Assembly (NCBI GenBank): GCA_032622095.1
Contig: CP136065.1
Location: 67,859,675-67,923,674, forward strand
DNA length: 64,000 bases
Reading direction: 5' to 3'
Source of the DNA: Siphonodentalium dalli
Taxonomy: Eukaryota; Mollusca; Scaphopoda; Gadilida; Siphonodentaliidae
Part shown: one piece after another, positions 13,559 through 25,681 of the stretch
Layout of the letters: the number at the start of each line of letters is the position of its first letter
How positions within the stretch are numbered: the first letter of the stretch is position 1
Program-made: the position numbers and the translations under genes
Notes under the pieces: generated by a model
Seen by the model: the letters and a program-made list of their open reading frames with translations, nothing else
The model's database searches: none
What the model was told of the DNA's origin: nothing

Positions 13559-14017
13559 TATAGGAATCACGGAACTAAATGGTTTCCCATAGGCGAAAGT
13601 GTTAACGTTTCGGCAAAATTCACTGAATTGAAGCCTGCAGGCCATATCAGTGATGTTTACCAGGCTAGATTGACACCAATTGATCACGAAAATGGTAGAA
13701 AAATCATAGGTCATGTGTTTACTTTTTAAAATAAATCCCCAAGTGTACGACAGGGCTATCCCACAGCCAAATTTGACAAATCCAGAACTACAGCAGCTAG
13801 TTAAATAAATTTCCCGCTCACAAAATCCATTCCCCCATTCATTCACCAGTTTAAATTATTTAGATATGATGTACAAATCAAATAAACGCGATGTCATCCT
13901 TTAATAACGTGTCGCATGTATCAGGTGAAGGTCATTCTACAGTTACCTTCACCTTTAGCATTCCACGGTGTACTCGTTCCCCGACTCTAGAACACATTTA
14001 GCTCCCTGATTCCTATA
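13559..14017. mobile_element. MITE copy 1, TATAGGAATCA terminal inverted repeats
   Basis: The 459-bp segment begins TATAGGAATCA and ends TGATTCCTATA, an 11-bp inverted match. It is about 95% alike by eye to the 466-bp segment at 14906-15371. It has no coding potential beyond short frames shared by both copies. A non-autonomous DNA transposon explains the ends and the duplication. The superfamily is not determined, and the target duplication may be TA or part of TATA. Confidence 0.7.
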
Positions 14018-14905
14018 TATATATATGCGTAAAACACAGCATTTCTTATAGTATTTTATCCAAATATAGACCTTACTGAAACCAAAAATGGATTATATCG
14101 GGCAGTAGTGGTTTATTTTTTCAATATGAGTCATCCTGAAAATTTGTGTCAATCATCAAAATAAAGCCAACAAATTTTGAATTTTTTTTCAATTTTACTA
14201 GCTTATGCATCTCGTATAACTGAAGTATGCCCTTATATACCATAATATTACTAAATTGAAGAGGAAATGTTAATATACATTTTGAGAGGGATATCTTGTC
14301 CAATTTTAACCCTTTTCGTGCAGAATTTGGCAATTTATAATGAAGATTATAATAAAGATTTACCAAAATTAACAGAAAATTAAAATTAAAAATACTTTAA
14401 TAGCAATATAAAGCAACCATAAGTCAATTGAAATATCTAAACATAATGATACAACATCAGACAAAGCCTCAGGCATGAAATTTGACCAGATGACAGGGCA
14501 TACTGTCTGTTTAACAAACCTGCCATGACAGTCTTGCACGACAGTAACTCTAGTGGTGATGTCATCACCCCCACTCCCAATTGGGGTGGGGCTACCATCC
14601 CCAATAAGGCTACTGGGTGCCGGAAGCTTAATTAGGTCAATTGCCGCCTTTTCCCAATGGGGGGGGGGCTAACACTCCTCAAAATTGTGGGGAGGGGGAC
14701 TTCAGACCATCTGACCCCCTAATGGTACCTGATGTCCATGCAAAACTGCCAGATTTATCACTTTCTTTATTATCTACAGGCGAATCCATGCGTTTCTTCT
14801 TTAAATCTGTCCAAAATGTGGTCATTATCATTTGAAAATAAGAAAATATGAAATTAACAACTTATCATGGCGAAACGTGAAATTTCGTAAAATTCAAATT
14901 TTACT

Positions 14906-15371
14906 TATAGGAATCACGGAACTAAATGGTTTCCCATAGGCGACAGTGTTAACGTTTCGGCCAAATTCACTGAATTGAAGCCTGCATGCCATATCAGTGA
15001 TGTTTACCCGGCTAGATTGACACCAGTTGATCACGAAAATGCAAGAAAAATCATAGGTCATGTGTTTACTTTTTAAAATAAATCCCCAAGTGTACGACAG
15101 GGCTATCCCACAGCCAAATTTGATCTGGACAAATCCAGAACTACAGCAGCTAGTTAAATAAATTTCCCGCTTACAAAAATCCATTCCCCCATTCATTCAC
15201 CAGTTTAAATTATTTAGATATGATGTACAAATGAAATAAACGCGATGTCATCCTTTAATAACGTGTCGCATTTATCAGGTGAAGGTCATTCTTCAGTTAC
15301 CTTCACCTTTAGCATTCCACGGTGTACTCGTTCCCCGACTCTAGAACACATTTAGCTGCCTGATTCCTATA
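14906..15371. mobile_element. MITE copy 2, TATAGGAATCA terminal inverted repeats
   Basis: This is the second copy of the element at 13559-14017, in the same orientation. It has the same TATAGGAATCA...TGATTCCTATA ends and the same internal blocks (GGTGAAGGTCATTC, TTAGCATTCCACGGTG). A few substitutions and a small insertion (GATCT near 15121) separate the copies. Confidence 0.7.
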
Positions 15372-15566
15372 CACCACGGAGCCGGGCAGGACATCACGAT
15401 GTCGACGCTGATGCAACTATGGCTTCTACCAAGGTATCGTCTCAATTCATTTCCGAGAAAAAATGTTGTAAACCTCTCGATTACTGTGTCGGAATAGTGC
15501 GTCACTCTGATAAACAGTCCTGATCTTAGTTTAAATACTATATATTTGAACCTTGAGAGTGGAAGC

Positions 15567-17186
15567 CATTAACCCGTTCTACACTAAAGCATCTTTGATG
15601 AGTAATTATCCCATAGAGAATGTTCAGATAAAAAGTTAACCCGTTCTACACTAAAGCACCATTGGTGAGTAGTTATCCCATAGGAAATGTTCAGATAATA
15701 AGTTGAAATCTTTCTATACTAAAGCATCATTGGTGAGTAGTTATCCCACATGAAATGGTCAGTTAGTAAGTATAACCCCTTCTATGCTAAAGCATCATTG
15801 GTGAGTAGTTATCCCATAGGAAATGTTCAGATAATAAGTTTAACCATTTCTATACTAAAGCACCACTAATGAGTTGTTATCTGATAGGAAATGTTCAGAT
15901 AATAAATTTAACCCGTTCTGTACTAAAGCTTGATTAGTATTTATTCCATGGAACATGTTCAGATAATAAGTTTAACCCTTTCTATATTCAAGCATCATTG
16001 GTGAATAGTTATGTCATATGAAATTTTCAGATAATAAATGTAACACTTCTTAGACTAATACATCATTATTGAGTATTTATCTCGTAGGAAATGTTCAGAT
16101 AATAAGTTAAACACTCTCTATACTAAACATTCTTTGATGAGTAGTTATCCGTTAGGAAATGTTCAGATAATAAGTTAACCCTTTCTATACTAAATCATCA
16201 TTGATGAGTTGTTGTCCCATAGGAAATGTTCAGATCATAAGTTTAACCCTTTATAACTTAAAGCATCACTGGTGAGTAGTTATCCCACAGGAAATGGTCG
16301 GATAATAAGTATAATCCTTTCTATACTAAATCATCATCGATGAGTAGTTACCCCACAGGAAATGTTCATATAATAAGTTAACCCTTTCTATACTCAATCA
16401 TCATCGATGAGTAGTTGCCCCATAGGGAATGTTCAGATTATAAGTTTAACCCTTTCTATACTAAATCATCATTGATGAGTAGTTGCCCCATAGGGAATGT
16501 TCAGATAATAAGTTAACCCTTTCTATACTAAATCATCATCGATGAGTAGTTGCCCCATAGGGAATGTTCAGATAATAAGTTTAACCCTTTCTATACTAAT
16601 CATCATCGATGAGTAGTTACCCCACAGGAAATGTTCAGATAATAAGTTAACCCTTTCTATACTAAATTATCATCGATGAGTAGTTGCCCCATAGGGAATG
16701 TTCAGATTATAAGTTTAACCCTTTCTATACTAAATCATCATCGATGAGTAGTTGCCCCATAGGGAATGTTCAGATTATAAGTTTAACCCTTTCTATACTA
16801 AATCATCATTGATGAGTAGTTGCCCCATAGGGAATGTTCAGATAATAAGTTAACCCTTTCTATACTAAATCATCATCGATGAGTAGTTGCCCCATAGGGA
16901 ATGTTCAGATAATAAGTTTAACCCTTTCTATACTAAATCATCATCGATGAGTAGTTACCCCACAGGAAATGTTCAGATAATAAGTTAACCCTTTCTATAC
17001 TAAATTATCATCGATGAGTAGTTGCCCCATAGGGAATGTTCAGATTATAAGTTTAACCCTTTCTATACTAAATCATCATCGATGAGTAGTTGCTCCATAG
17101 GGAATGTTCAGATAATAAGTTTAACCCTTTCTATACTAAACCATTGATGTGTAGTTATCACATAGAGGAAATGTTCAGATAATAAT
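15567..17186. repeat. 67-bp satellite array, about 24 monomers
   Basis: A tandem array whose consensus monomer contains TAACCCTTTCTATACTAAA, TCATCATCGATGAGTAGTTG, CCCCATAGGGAATGTTCAGA and TAATAAGTT. Spacing between successive AACCC blocks is 66-69 bp (for example 16448 to 16515). Left-hand monomers are divergent and right-hand ones nearly identical. From about 16340 on, a variant monomer reading CCCCACAGGAAATG recurs near 16350, 16620 and 16950, so the young end has a higher-order unit of about five monomers (about 330 bp). It lies in the last intron of the methyltransferase gene. Confidence 0.9.
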
Positions 17187-17246
17187 GGATGGTGTTCCGC
17201 CTACCCATATACCATAATATTTTATGTCGAATGTTTAGCTTTAATG

Positions 17247-17870
17247 TTATACTTTAGAAATTATGTGTGCAGCTTTTGTAGCATTGCCATAATCGTAGCC
17301 AAATATGTCAGATCCATGGAACAGTATTGGTACTACCATTCTCTCAAAGAGCTCATGTTGACAATCGAATGCTAAATTATTCTCTCGTATTTTGCACATT
17401 ACCAGTACATCGCGTTTTCTCCCCGTTTCGTCAAGAAACATCTGGCCTAGATAATTTCCAATTCTATGTCTCCAAAGTTCAATCTGTATTTGATACGATT
17501 TCGCGAATATCACTAATACCAATAATCCGAACATGTGTTCAGGGAAAGTTTTAAATCATCTCAATTCTATGCCAACAGGACTATGTCATATGCCAGTTAT
17601 AGTAGGACCAAAGGTCTTGTGAAACTATCAATATTTGCTTCATTTCTGTAGTTTGAAATTGCAAAGCATTGCCACGTATGCACTGCATAACAATTTTGCT
17701 GGTTTGAAATCGACAAACGCTCATGACTATTTTTTCTTTGAATGTTTCATTATGCTGATACGCGAATGTAAGGTAAAGATACGATCTAAGGTTGACAGAC
17801 CATCCAGAAATCCTGTCTGGCATTGTGCTAAGACGTTATTGTCTTCTGTGTAATTTCTCAGTCTAGCATC
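17247..17870 (-). mobile_element. Highly decayed LINE RT fragment
   Basis: Minus-strand frames contain LFERMVVPILFHGSDIFGYD, a degraded form of the LINE RT block 'MVVPILLYGCEVWGY', at about 17340-17270. Upstream pieces resembling 'QxGFxxGxST' and 'AFVDFKPA' can be read at about 17820 and 17710 in other frames. Multiple frame changes show it is a fossil. It is separate from the C-terminal LINE fragment at 19610-19963. Confidence 0.6.
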
Positions 17871-19329
17871 TATGACTCTCGTAAACATGTTGGCCAAGCA
17901 AATAGAGTCATATGAAAGTTCATGTAATTATCGAGATATTTTTATCCCAGAAATGTAACAAGATTATCAAATCAGTAGGTCTAATTTTAAGTTTGAACTT
18001 TACACTATCAACCTGTTCACTGTTGGCGCGCTCTTGTGGTCGCATTAAGATGATAAATGTACAGTATGTTCACGCATTGACATAATGTGCTCTGGAATTA
18101 ATTATAATACTGATAAGAATATACTACATTCTTTAAAGTAGCAAGAAGGTAGTGATCTGAACGTTCTTCACTTTTATCATATCTATGACACAGAAACGAA
18201 AAACAACTCTAATTGCCACGCACATAAAATATGGCTGGAGAAATGATAATATATCAATTTGTATAACGTAATTTCACAGGATACACATCTGAATACAAAA
18301 TACATGTATACTGATTAGTGTATTTTGATTATTGGTAATGCGGACAACTGGTACGAACTTGTCCACATCCCACGGTACAACACCATTCACGAAACTGAAA
18401 AGCTGAAACCTGCTATGTCACCCGAGACCTAATTAATAACTGCAGGCCTAGTATGTGTCCACGGCTCAACAGCCACGGTTCAACAACATCAGCAAATGTT
18501 GACAACAAACACTTACTATACAATTGTTTTATGTTTGTGTGGCTATGATACTGATGGCATCCCACACCATTTTCAGTTTATAAACTTAAGATCAGGCTAC
18601 ATATGTCACCAAAATCACTCTTCCGAGAACCAAGGACAATGTTCAGGATAATAGAAAACGGTCGGTTCCAAATAACATCCACTCATCAACCACATAACTG
18701 AGCTATTTCAACATCAGACCCCAAACAGACCAGGGTTAGAAATAGAATAGCAAACACACATAACAAAGACATTTGTTCAACTCAAGCACATTTGATGAAA
18801 AGGAGCGAATGCAAACAAAAATAGAAATTGTTTATATATACATGTATAATTTAACATAATTGATCATTAAGTGTGGTATCGAACGATGTTCTAGATGACA
18901 AACTTTTGGAATCCAAAGAAATCAGATTATTTGATCTAATTGCCTAAATAAGATAAACTCAGATGTCATCAGATTTTGATAAATTTGCTCACACTGCAGT
19001 GACTTGTAATTAAATATGAATAAAAACCGGCTCAACAATATGATGCATACCTTCAATGTATCTTCGTGTGTGTGTAGGGAACTAATTTTCAATTTTGGAG
19101 GACTTGTCATAAAAAGTGTACTTTTAAAAAGGGTTGTTTTGTTAATTGGGTTATCAATCATTAACAAAATTCATGCGTTCGCAATGGACAAATGTTAAAC
19201 AAATATTAAAATTTGTTCTTAACTTGTTGAAATTTAATATTGATATTTCTTCATTAACAACATTTAGTGCGTTGAGACCAGTGTTATGTAAAAAAAACTC
19301 TTAGAGTGTTATGTCAACAGACATCGTTA
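17871..19329. other. No recognised feature
   Basis: Only short random frames on both strands; I see no exon, RNA gene or repeat I can name. Confidence 0.45.
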
Positions 19330-19339
19330 AACGTGTATA

Positions 19340-19963
19340 TTCAGATTCAGATTCATTTTAATTCTCCTACAACTACATGGTTTTAAGAATATACACAAAT
19401 ATGCATAAACTTAGATTCAAAACATATCATTGCTATCAAACCACAGACGATCAAGACGAGATAATAAGTATACAGATAATATAACTACACAAGATAATAA
19501 ATACACAGGAGAGCTATTAGCTCTTTAATTGATGTGGCAAATAAATTTACACAAGTTTCGAATTATATTTGGTTTGCTATTTGAAAGAAGAATGGTAAGT
19601 TTTCTCTGATTATGGAAGTTCCAAATTAGATTTCTTGATGTACTTTTTTCTGTTATGGGCTAGTTCTGGACATTCAAGTAATACGTGGTATTCATCACCA
19701 ATTTTTATTTCACAAAACGTGCATTTGCGCTCAGACTGTGGAGTTTTGTTCCATCGCCCGGTCTCTAAAGGCAAATAATGGTTCGACGATCTATATCGGA
19801 TTAGATATCTTATATCTTTGTTAGAGGCATGCGAATCAAATGATTCTATTCGAAACGTTGACTTCATAATCCTATATGCTTTTCCTTTCTCTGAGTTACT
19901 CATAGCGGAATGCCAGTCTTGGACAAATTGATCTCTAGAATTTTGTCTAAAATTATTTAACAA
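19340..19963 (-). mobile_element. 3' end of a LINE: C-terminal zinc region and tail
   Basis: A 117-residue minus-strand frame (19963-19610) contains RYLIRYRSSNHYLPLETGRW, KCTFCEIKIGDEYHVLLECP and RKKYIKKSN. This is the Cys/His C-terminal region of the LINE family also seen at 7330-7440. After the stop the minus strand continues for about 260 bases and ends near 19340 in a short tandem tail (GAATCTGAATCTGAAT), typical of a LINE 3' end. The copy is severely 5'-truncated, so it consists only of the tail of the second open frame and the 3'UTR. Confidence 0.8.
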
Positions 19964-20102
19964 TTTATTTAGAATTATTTTGTTTGAATATGATTTTCAG
20001 TATATTTTCCAATGCTTTGATCTTTTCCAATGTGTACCGTCAGATTTGTATTAAACTTTTGTATGATTTTGGACTAATTGGGACTGTTATCAGCAATTCC
20101 AC

Positions 20103-20290
20103 TCAAGCCTTGAAATAGGGTGTCTGTCATTTGCAGAATGAGGTCCCTCATTCTGCTGAGGTGTAAACAGAATGAGGTCCACAGAGGGTGAATTTGGTTA
20201 TGCTAGCCCGCTGTGCGGGGTAGTATCACTAAATACACCCTCTGAGGGCCTCATTCTGCAAATAACAGACACCCTATTCCAATGCTTGAT
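20103..20290. mobile_element. Foldback MITE with AATAGGGTGTCTGT ends
   Basis: Inverted arms begin AATAGGGTGTCTGT and continue into TTGCAGAATGAGG. Weaker inverted similarity continues outside (CTCAAGCCTTGAA against TCAAGCATTGGAA), so the arms are about 40 bp. The internal AGAATGAGG block is itself repeated. The centre holds GCTAGCCCGCTGTGCGGGGTA. No transposase and no certain target duplication. Confidence 0.65.
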
Positions 20291-20417
20291 TCCACTGTAA
20301 CAATAATGTTACATAACAGTCTGTCTGACAGGCGAATTTTAATATTCAAAATAAGTACAAAGCAAATCTAATTTTTCATATCTTGTGATGATAGTTGTTT
20401 CATATATTTTCATATTA

Positions 20418-20570
20418 CAGTAATGCCCTAAGTAATCGACTTCTTAACCACAGCAGAATTATGGGTATATTTTTCCGATGAATGGCAACAAGCCATATTT
20501 CCGACTAAATCCTGAAAAGTTACCTATAATTCTGCTGTGGTTAAGGAGTCGATTACTTAGGGCATTACTG
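20418..20570. mobile_element. Pogo/Tigger-type MITE, TA target duplication
   Basis: 153 bp flanked by TA, with arms CAGTAATGCCCTAAGTAATC and its complement, extending through ACCACAGCAGAATTATGGGTA. CAGT ends with a TA duplication fit the Tc1/mariner superfamily, pogo/Tigger group. It is an internally shortened relative of the copy at 22108-22318. Confidence 0.8.
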
Positions 20571-20899
20571 TATTTCACATGAACCCATTTCGATGCCCTT
20601 TAGACCTTTAGATGAAAGTAATTAGCGACACACAGAACATACGGGTTGAACATATGGGACAGTTATATGTGACTGGGTGGCACCAGGAACCATGCTGTAA
20701 ATAAATGGGGCTCTGTCTACTTATTGTATCACGATGTGATAGACTGGTACATGTTTTCTGGTTTGTTCAATGACTTACCCTTATACTCGGGACCAGATAT
20801 TTGAAGAAACTTACTTGACTTTATAATTTTGATAGCAAAACTTTACTTGATTGCTTTTGCGCCTAATTTATTAACTAATTCATATTTGTTATAATCCAA

Positions 20900-21880
20900 A
20901 CACCCGCCAATGTGCAAGTAGACTATTTATTTAACATTTTGATGTTTGTCTGTTTTTCATGTGTGTTTTATTTCATTATTTGCATGGGTTTGCAGTTGTG
21001 TGACGTCGTCGTGTGGGTTGCAACTCTGATTTTCATCACTCATTCTTTAAAACCTATTTCTTTGACTGCCCTTCCTTGGGATTTCATTTCCATCTATATA
21101 TTCTAACTCATTTCTTATCGCTACTTCAGCATATACAATTTTCTTTTCTTTCTTGTTTGTAACTTATTTATGTTCAGTATTTGGAATAATTTGCATCATT
21201 GCTATATGTATATCTGGCTTTGGTATTCATTTGTCATAGTTTTTATTTTATTTGCATTGGTGTTTCAATTAAAATTTTATATTTATGTATACATTTCCAT
21301 TTGCTATATTTTTTCAACCTCACATGCTTGTGGGTTTTTTGTTTTTTCTTTGGTGGCTCACACCCGTATGGTTTGAGGATTTTTCATTTCTCTTTTAATT
21401 TATTTTGGTATTTAATTATATTTATTTGTAATATTTAATTTTTCCTTTTTTCTTTTAAGAATATGCACATGTAAATGTCGCTTGGCGGTATTCTTTTTCA
21501 TGATTGTATTGTACTCAAATGCAAATGGTCGTTTCACAATATTCAATATATCTTCTCGTTTATCATTTCAGATTTGAAATTAATAGAAGCACTTGACAAA
21601 TCTGGTGTGGTGTCGTTATTTGACCTTTAGCGGAACTCCCGAAACACTTATTATGTTATCCACGATAACATTCAGTCACATGACAGTGCAACCAACTGAT
21701 TTGCTTTATTCTGCGCTCATACTTTTGTCAATCACAGCTTAAAACGAGATTATGATATATATTTATATATTATACATCACAGTATAATATAATATTATAT
21801 ATAGAAACCGATTGTTCTTATGTTATACATACAGTTTATATACGCATACTGTTATACTATTATCTGTAATATTTCACTGT
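20900..21880. other. No recognised gene; T-rich low-complexity intron DNA
   Basis: A strongly T-rich stretch on the + strand. The long hydrophobic frames (Phe/Ile/Tyr/Cys-rich, around 20912-21438) come from base composition and are not membrane proteins: they overlap in two frames and lack any conserved pattern. Confidence 0.5.
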
Positions 21881-21933
21881 CGACATGTACATGAATGTTA
21901 TCAAAATAAAATATATTCTAATCTGACACTCAC

Positions 21934-22069
21934 GTTTGTATGGCCGAGCATCTTTTGAATACTGTTCAGCGTCCGTATAACCCAGGTCTCATCCACCTCA
22001 TCTTTGCGACCGAGACCCATATTGTGGAAGTGTATCCATTTTGATCGGTCGTGATCCTTTAATCCTATA
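21934..22069 (-). CDS. METTL24-like methyltransferase, exon D
   Basis: 136 bp between an acceptor (GAATATATTTACAG) and a GTGAGT donor, on the minus strand. Its first base completes a Ser codon with the AG left by the exon at 23395-23321. It then reads IGLKDHDRSKWIHFHNMGLG, a Lys/Asp stretch, and ETWVIRTLNSIQKMLGHTN. The FHNxGL and 'TLxSIxxxLGH' blocks are those expected just before the DILKMDIE block of METTL24-like proteins. The exon ends in phase 0, matching the exon at 13166-12876. A TA-flanked MITE (22108-22318) sits just 39 bp upstream of the acceptor. Confidence 0.88.
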
Positions 22070-22107
22070 CTGTAAATATATTCGATTGTTGATAGATAAT
22101 CAACATA

Positions 22108-22318
22108 CAGTAATGCCCTAAATAACCGACTCCTTACCACAGCAGAATTATGGGTAATTGTACAGGATTTAGTCGGAAATATGGATTGTTGCCATTCATC
22201 GGAAAGCTATCAATGTGAGATTTCGGATGAATGGCAACAAGCCATATTCCGAATTAATCCCGAAAAATTACCCATAATTCTGCTGTGGTTACGGAGTGCA
22301 TTATTTAGGACATTACTG
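22108..22318. mobile_element. Pogo/Tigger-type MITE, longer copy
   Basis: 211 bp flanked by TA, with CAGTAATGCCCTAAATAACC at the left end and its diverged complement at the right, plus the shared CAGCAGAATTATGGGTAA block. It belongs to the same family as 20418-20570 but keeps a central inverted segment (TTGCCATTCATCGGAAA) that the shorter copy has lost on one side. It lies in the intron upstream of exon D of the methyltransferase gene. Confidence 0.8.
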
Positions 22319-23049
22319 TACCATATACTCGCACACATAGGTTCATAATCGACCTATAATATTCATATAGGTTCATATTGGATTAGCTGATTCTGAAATA
22401 AGCCCCTAGTGGACTTATTTCCGTTTCCGTTTTATGGCGCGGTCAGTAAAAACGCATCAATAAGACTCATTTCAGTTCGTTATTGACTCTAACTTATACG
22501 ATTCCAAGCCCAGTATGAACCTAAAACGAATAATATACGTCGATAACTTGACCATTTTCACGAGAACCGGTTGATATCTCATATTGACGGCTGATTGTTT
22601 ACATTTGTAATACGACTGAAGTTTTACATTTACGGCAGTTGGTGTAATGTCCGCCCATGGCAACATGACAATTATGCACATGTAGATGCGGTGCATCTCA
22701 ATTATCTAAATCCACCATTTTGTGTTTGTCAAAATGTTGAGAATGTGGTCGGAATTGTCTAAATATTCGAAATACATATAAGTGGTCATTGTTAACTTCA
22801 ACTTCAATATTCAATTTTCATAAACTCTTTCGGGTGTTGATAGATGTGGCAAACACTTTTCATTTGGCCAATCGTTTGGCACATGTATATTCTGGTGCTG
22901 ACCCTGGGATCGACTGGGCACGAGGAACACAATATACATGTATTGGCTTTATGGCTATAATGTAATGATATAATGTTGGTTTTCATGAAACTATCTTTAA
23001 CCAGGATTCCTGTTTCGGATCCGGATTTGTCCGAATATGTTTTCTTCAG

Positions 23050-23232
23050 CATCAGGATCCGACCCACCTTTTTAAATTGCTTTAAATGACTAAGCTGTGG
23101 CATTTTCCCATCATCGTATCGCTATATATGATCAAATATATCAGGATCCGACCCACTTTTTAAAAGTTGCATTAAATGACTAAGCTGTGGCATTTTCCAA
23201 CCATCTTATCGCTATATATGACCAAACATTGA
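23050..23232. repeat. Two tandem copies of a ~95-bp sequence
   Basis: ATCAGGATCCGACCCAC, followed by TAAATGACTAAGCTGTGGCA, CATCGTATCGC and TATATATGA, occurs twice in direct tandem (about 23050-23140 and 23141-23232) with a few differences. No coding content. Confidence 0.7.
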
Positions 23233-23320
23233 TATTGAACAGGTTGCAAACATTCCAACTGTGGTCCAGGTTTAGTGTTGCACTAAGTGTAATATAGCCG
23301 TTAACTATACACAACCTTAC

Positions 23321-23395
23321 CTGGGGTCGAAGCTATGTATCTCACAGCCAAACCAGTTCGCCACGGCATCATCAAATGACCACTCGTTGTTTATC
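23321..23395 (-). CDS. METTL24-like methyltransferase, exon C
   Basis: 75 bp between acceptor TTTCTGTTCAAG and donor GTAAGG on the minus strand. The reading is (G)INNEWSFDDAVANWFGCEI then HSFDP. 'WSFDxAxA..GCEVHSFDPS' is a signature block of the METTL24-like family; the Asp of HSFDP would be the acidic residue after beta-2 in a SAM-binding Rossmann fold. Entry and exit phases (one base in, two bases out) match the exons on both sides. Confidence 0.9.
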
Positions 23396-24672
23396 CTTGA
23401 ACAGAAACATGATTTTATATCATTGATTTCGGTTAGTTGGGAACGTAGGGAATCTAACAGTGTAGTCGACTCTGTATAAATTATCAGTGCAGGCCGAATC
23501 GAGTGCTATGAACTACGTTTGTTAGGAATGTGGCCTTGTCATGTTATGGGAATCACTCTATAGATATGCGATTGGATAATATAACTTCGTTTTTCAGGTG
23601 AATTGCACAAGGCTATTTGTAATGTGTTTGACCCGTTTTCCAAGGATTGACTAGTTCGTTTACCTTAATTTACCATGTTGATATAATCCCAAAAATGAAT
23701 CGTACGTAACACGTATAGTGAAGCAACCACACAGCATGCTGTGCCTCAAGTTTGCCTTTTATCGGCGACATAATGCTAATAATAAGTTATGTAACATCAT
23801 GCAGTGGTCACGGCGGAGACGACATGACAACTTGATAAGACGTGTCGTGGATTGTTCAATTTTGTCTGTATTCTGCCTACAAATCCAAAATGACGTCAGA
23901 AACCATGTCATGACGTGTTCATTGTTCGTTTTCATTAAGCTATCAACGAAATTGGTCTAAATGAAATGAATAGGCCTAAATCACATAGGAATTCTTCGTA
24001 AGTTGTACTTTCATTTTCCTCGCGATGCTCCATTCCCGATTCCTCATTTTTGGAAATCTCCACACTGTTGCTATCCGGAAGTGACGTGACAATTTCTCAA
24101 AAATCTATACCCGCGCTCTTGAAAAATCACTGATGGATATAGGTATAAGCACCCTTAGCTTGGTGGTTGCTATAAATGCGAAAAATAGAACTCAAACCAC
24201 GGGCCTAATATAAGGTGAACAGCGACGTTGGGCAGGGCATTGAGGTGGGGTGTCTACCCACTCCAACTTTGGTTGAATTTGTTAACTGTTGAAAATTACT
24301 GACCCGACATGATTGTTCTCATTGTTGATCTTCCAGCCATGCTGTAATTAGTGTGAAATTTGTTGTTTTGGACCAATACTAGCGTGGATATTTAAAAGCT
24401 TTAGGTACCAATGAGAATATTCCAATCCAAGAAGTGGTGCAAATGCAATTCTGAAAACCTGGGATGTTGTCTGGTTGAAGGGGAGGGACTCGGTGCAGTG
24501 GGAAATTTTAAGTTGACACCCCGAGCCGGGACCATCTAGCCACGTACATGAAAGTCATGTGTTATAAAGGTCGACGTCTCGGCATAGAAAGAGGATCTCC
24601 AACGAGTTATGTTGGGGATATAAGGTTTTATGAAACTAGTTTGACAAATCTGATTCACAATGTGTGACTTAC

Positions 24673-24804
24673 CCGAAAGAATAGACAAGACAGTTGTTTC
24701 GCATCATGGTGTATTTATCATCCTGGCAGATCTCCCACCCTCCGTCTGCTAATATACCCATCAAATATTTCCGCTGGCAGGGAACTTCTATCGCATCCAC
24801 CAGA
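24673..24804 (-). CDS. METTL24-like methyltransferase, exon B
   Basis: 132 bp between acceptor CTTCATTTCAG and donor GTAAGT on the minus strand. It reads LVDAIEVPCQRKYLMG, DGGWEICQDD and NNCLVYSFG. The paired Cys pattern (VPC...DGxWxxC...CLVYSFG) is typical of METTL24-like proteins, and SFG leads into the SAM-binding loop completed by the next exon. The exon needs two bases (AG) from the previous exon to complete Ser; both 54421-54273 and 60511-60378 end in exactly that phase. Confidence 0.9.
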
Positions 24805-25151
24805 CTGAAATGAAGTGTATGGTCGACTTACATGTAGGGATCATTCACATGCTGGCACATATACCCATATACCTGACAAATTTGCAAGCAATTTGCCATA
24901 GCCAGAGATGGCTATATATATAGTGCGTTGGGATATGATGGATAAACATGCGGCTTTAAACTTGTACGCGCTCAAGAGTTTAAGCCCTTCAATAATAAAA
25001 CGTCATTGATATCGTTTGTTGAACTTATTATCTAATCATTTCCCTCAATAAATAGGGTTGAGTCATCACTTGTATTTATATGCCGTCTGTTTTTATCACA
25101 TTAACATCCATCCAAATCAATAAATGGCAATAGACCATTCCGATGTAGACG

Positions 25152-25681
25152 TTTAAAGGCACGGGCGGCGTTCGTTGCAGAAATATGCATATTTGTTCAG
25201 ATCGCCATCAACAGAAGCAAAATAAATATATATATTTTTTTGTTCATATGCCAAACATAATCAGCGCGTAAATAGTATATTTTCGTCAAGCCGTACGATG
25301 GTGTACGTAAACAAGAGCCTGCTCGTGTTACAAAAGTTTTGCTTCTGTTTACATAACACAACGCAATTATATTGGTTAATCACACACAAATGATATAAAC
25401 GCTCTTTATTATTTCAATATCAGGAAAACAGTTAAAAAAAACGCTCTTTATGTTTACCAGATCCGGATCTAAACAAAAGCCAGGTTCTGTAACGTTTTTT
25501 GCTTTTGTTTACATAACAAAGGAAAAACATTTGATAATAACATACTATTTATGCCATATTTCTGATTGGTATAAGAACAATGTCTGTCTATATTTTACTA
25601 TTATTTCTGTTTATGGCGGTTTTTGACGAAGGTGAATATTTTAACTGCATACCCACCTCCAACGCCGCCCGTATCTTTAAA
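25152..25681. mobile_element. ~530-bp MITE with TTTAAAGGCACGGGCGGCG ends
   Basis: Left end TTTAAAGGCACGGGCGGCGTT and right end its complement with two mismatches (AACGCCGCCCGTATCTTTAAA). Inside, the block GCTTCTGTTTACATAACA occurs at about 25340 and again slightly changed at about 25501. A lone related end (AAAGGCACGGGCGCCG) is seen near 11717. No transposase, target duplication unclear. Confidence 0.6.

Noticed and set aside
13460-13729. 89-codon + frame (GTKWFPIGESVNVSAKF...)
   Set aside because: It crosses the left border of a MITE copy (13559) and most of it is present again in the second MITE copy, so it is transposon sequence read by chance.
15567-17186. Regular repeats suggesting a CRISPR array
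   Set aside because: The whole 67-bp unit is conserved with no unique spacers, in a eukaryotic intron; it is a satellite.
20912-21438. Hydrophobic frames resembling membrane proteins
   Set aside because: Overlapping frames in T-rich DNA all give Phe/Ile/Tyr/Cys-rich peptides; a compositional artefact with no conserved pattern.
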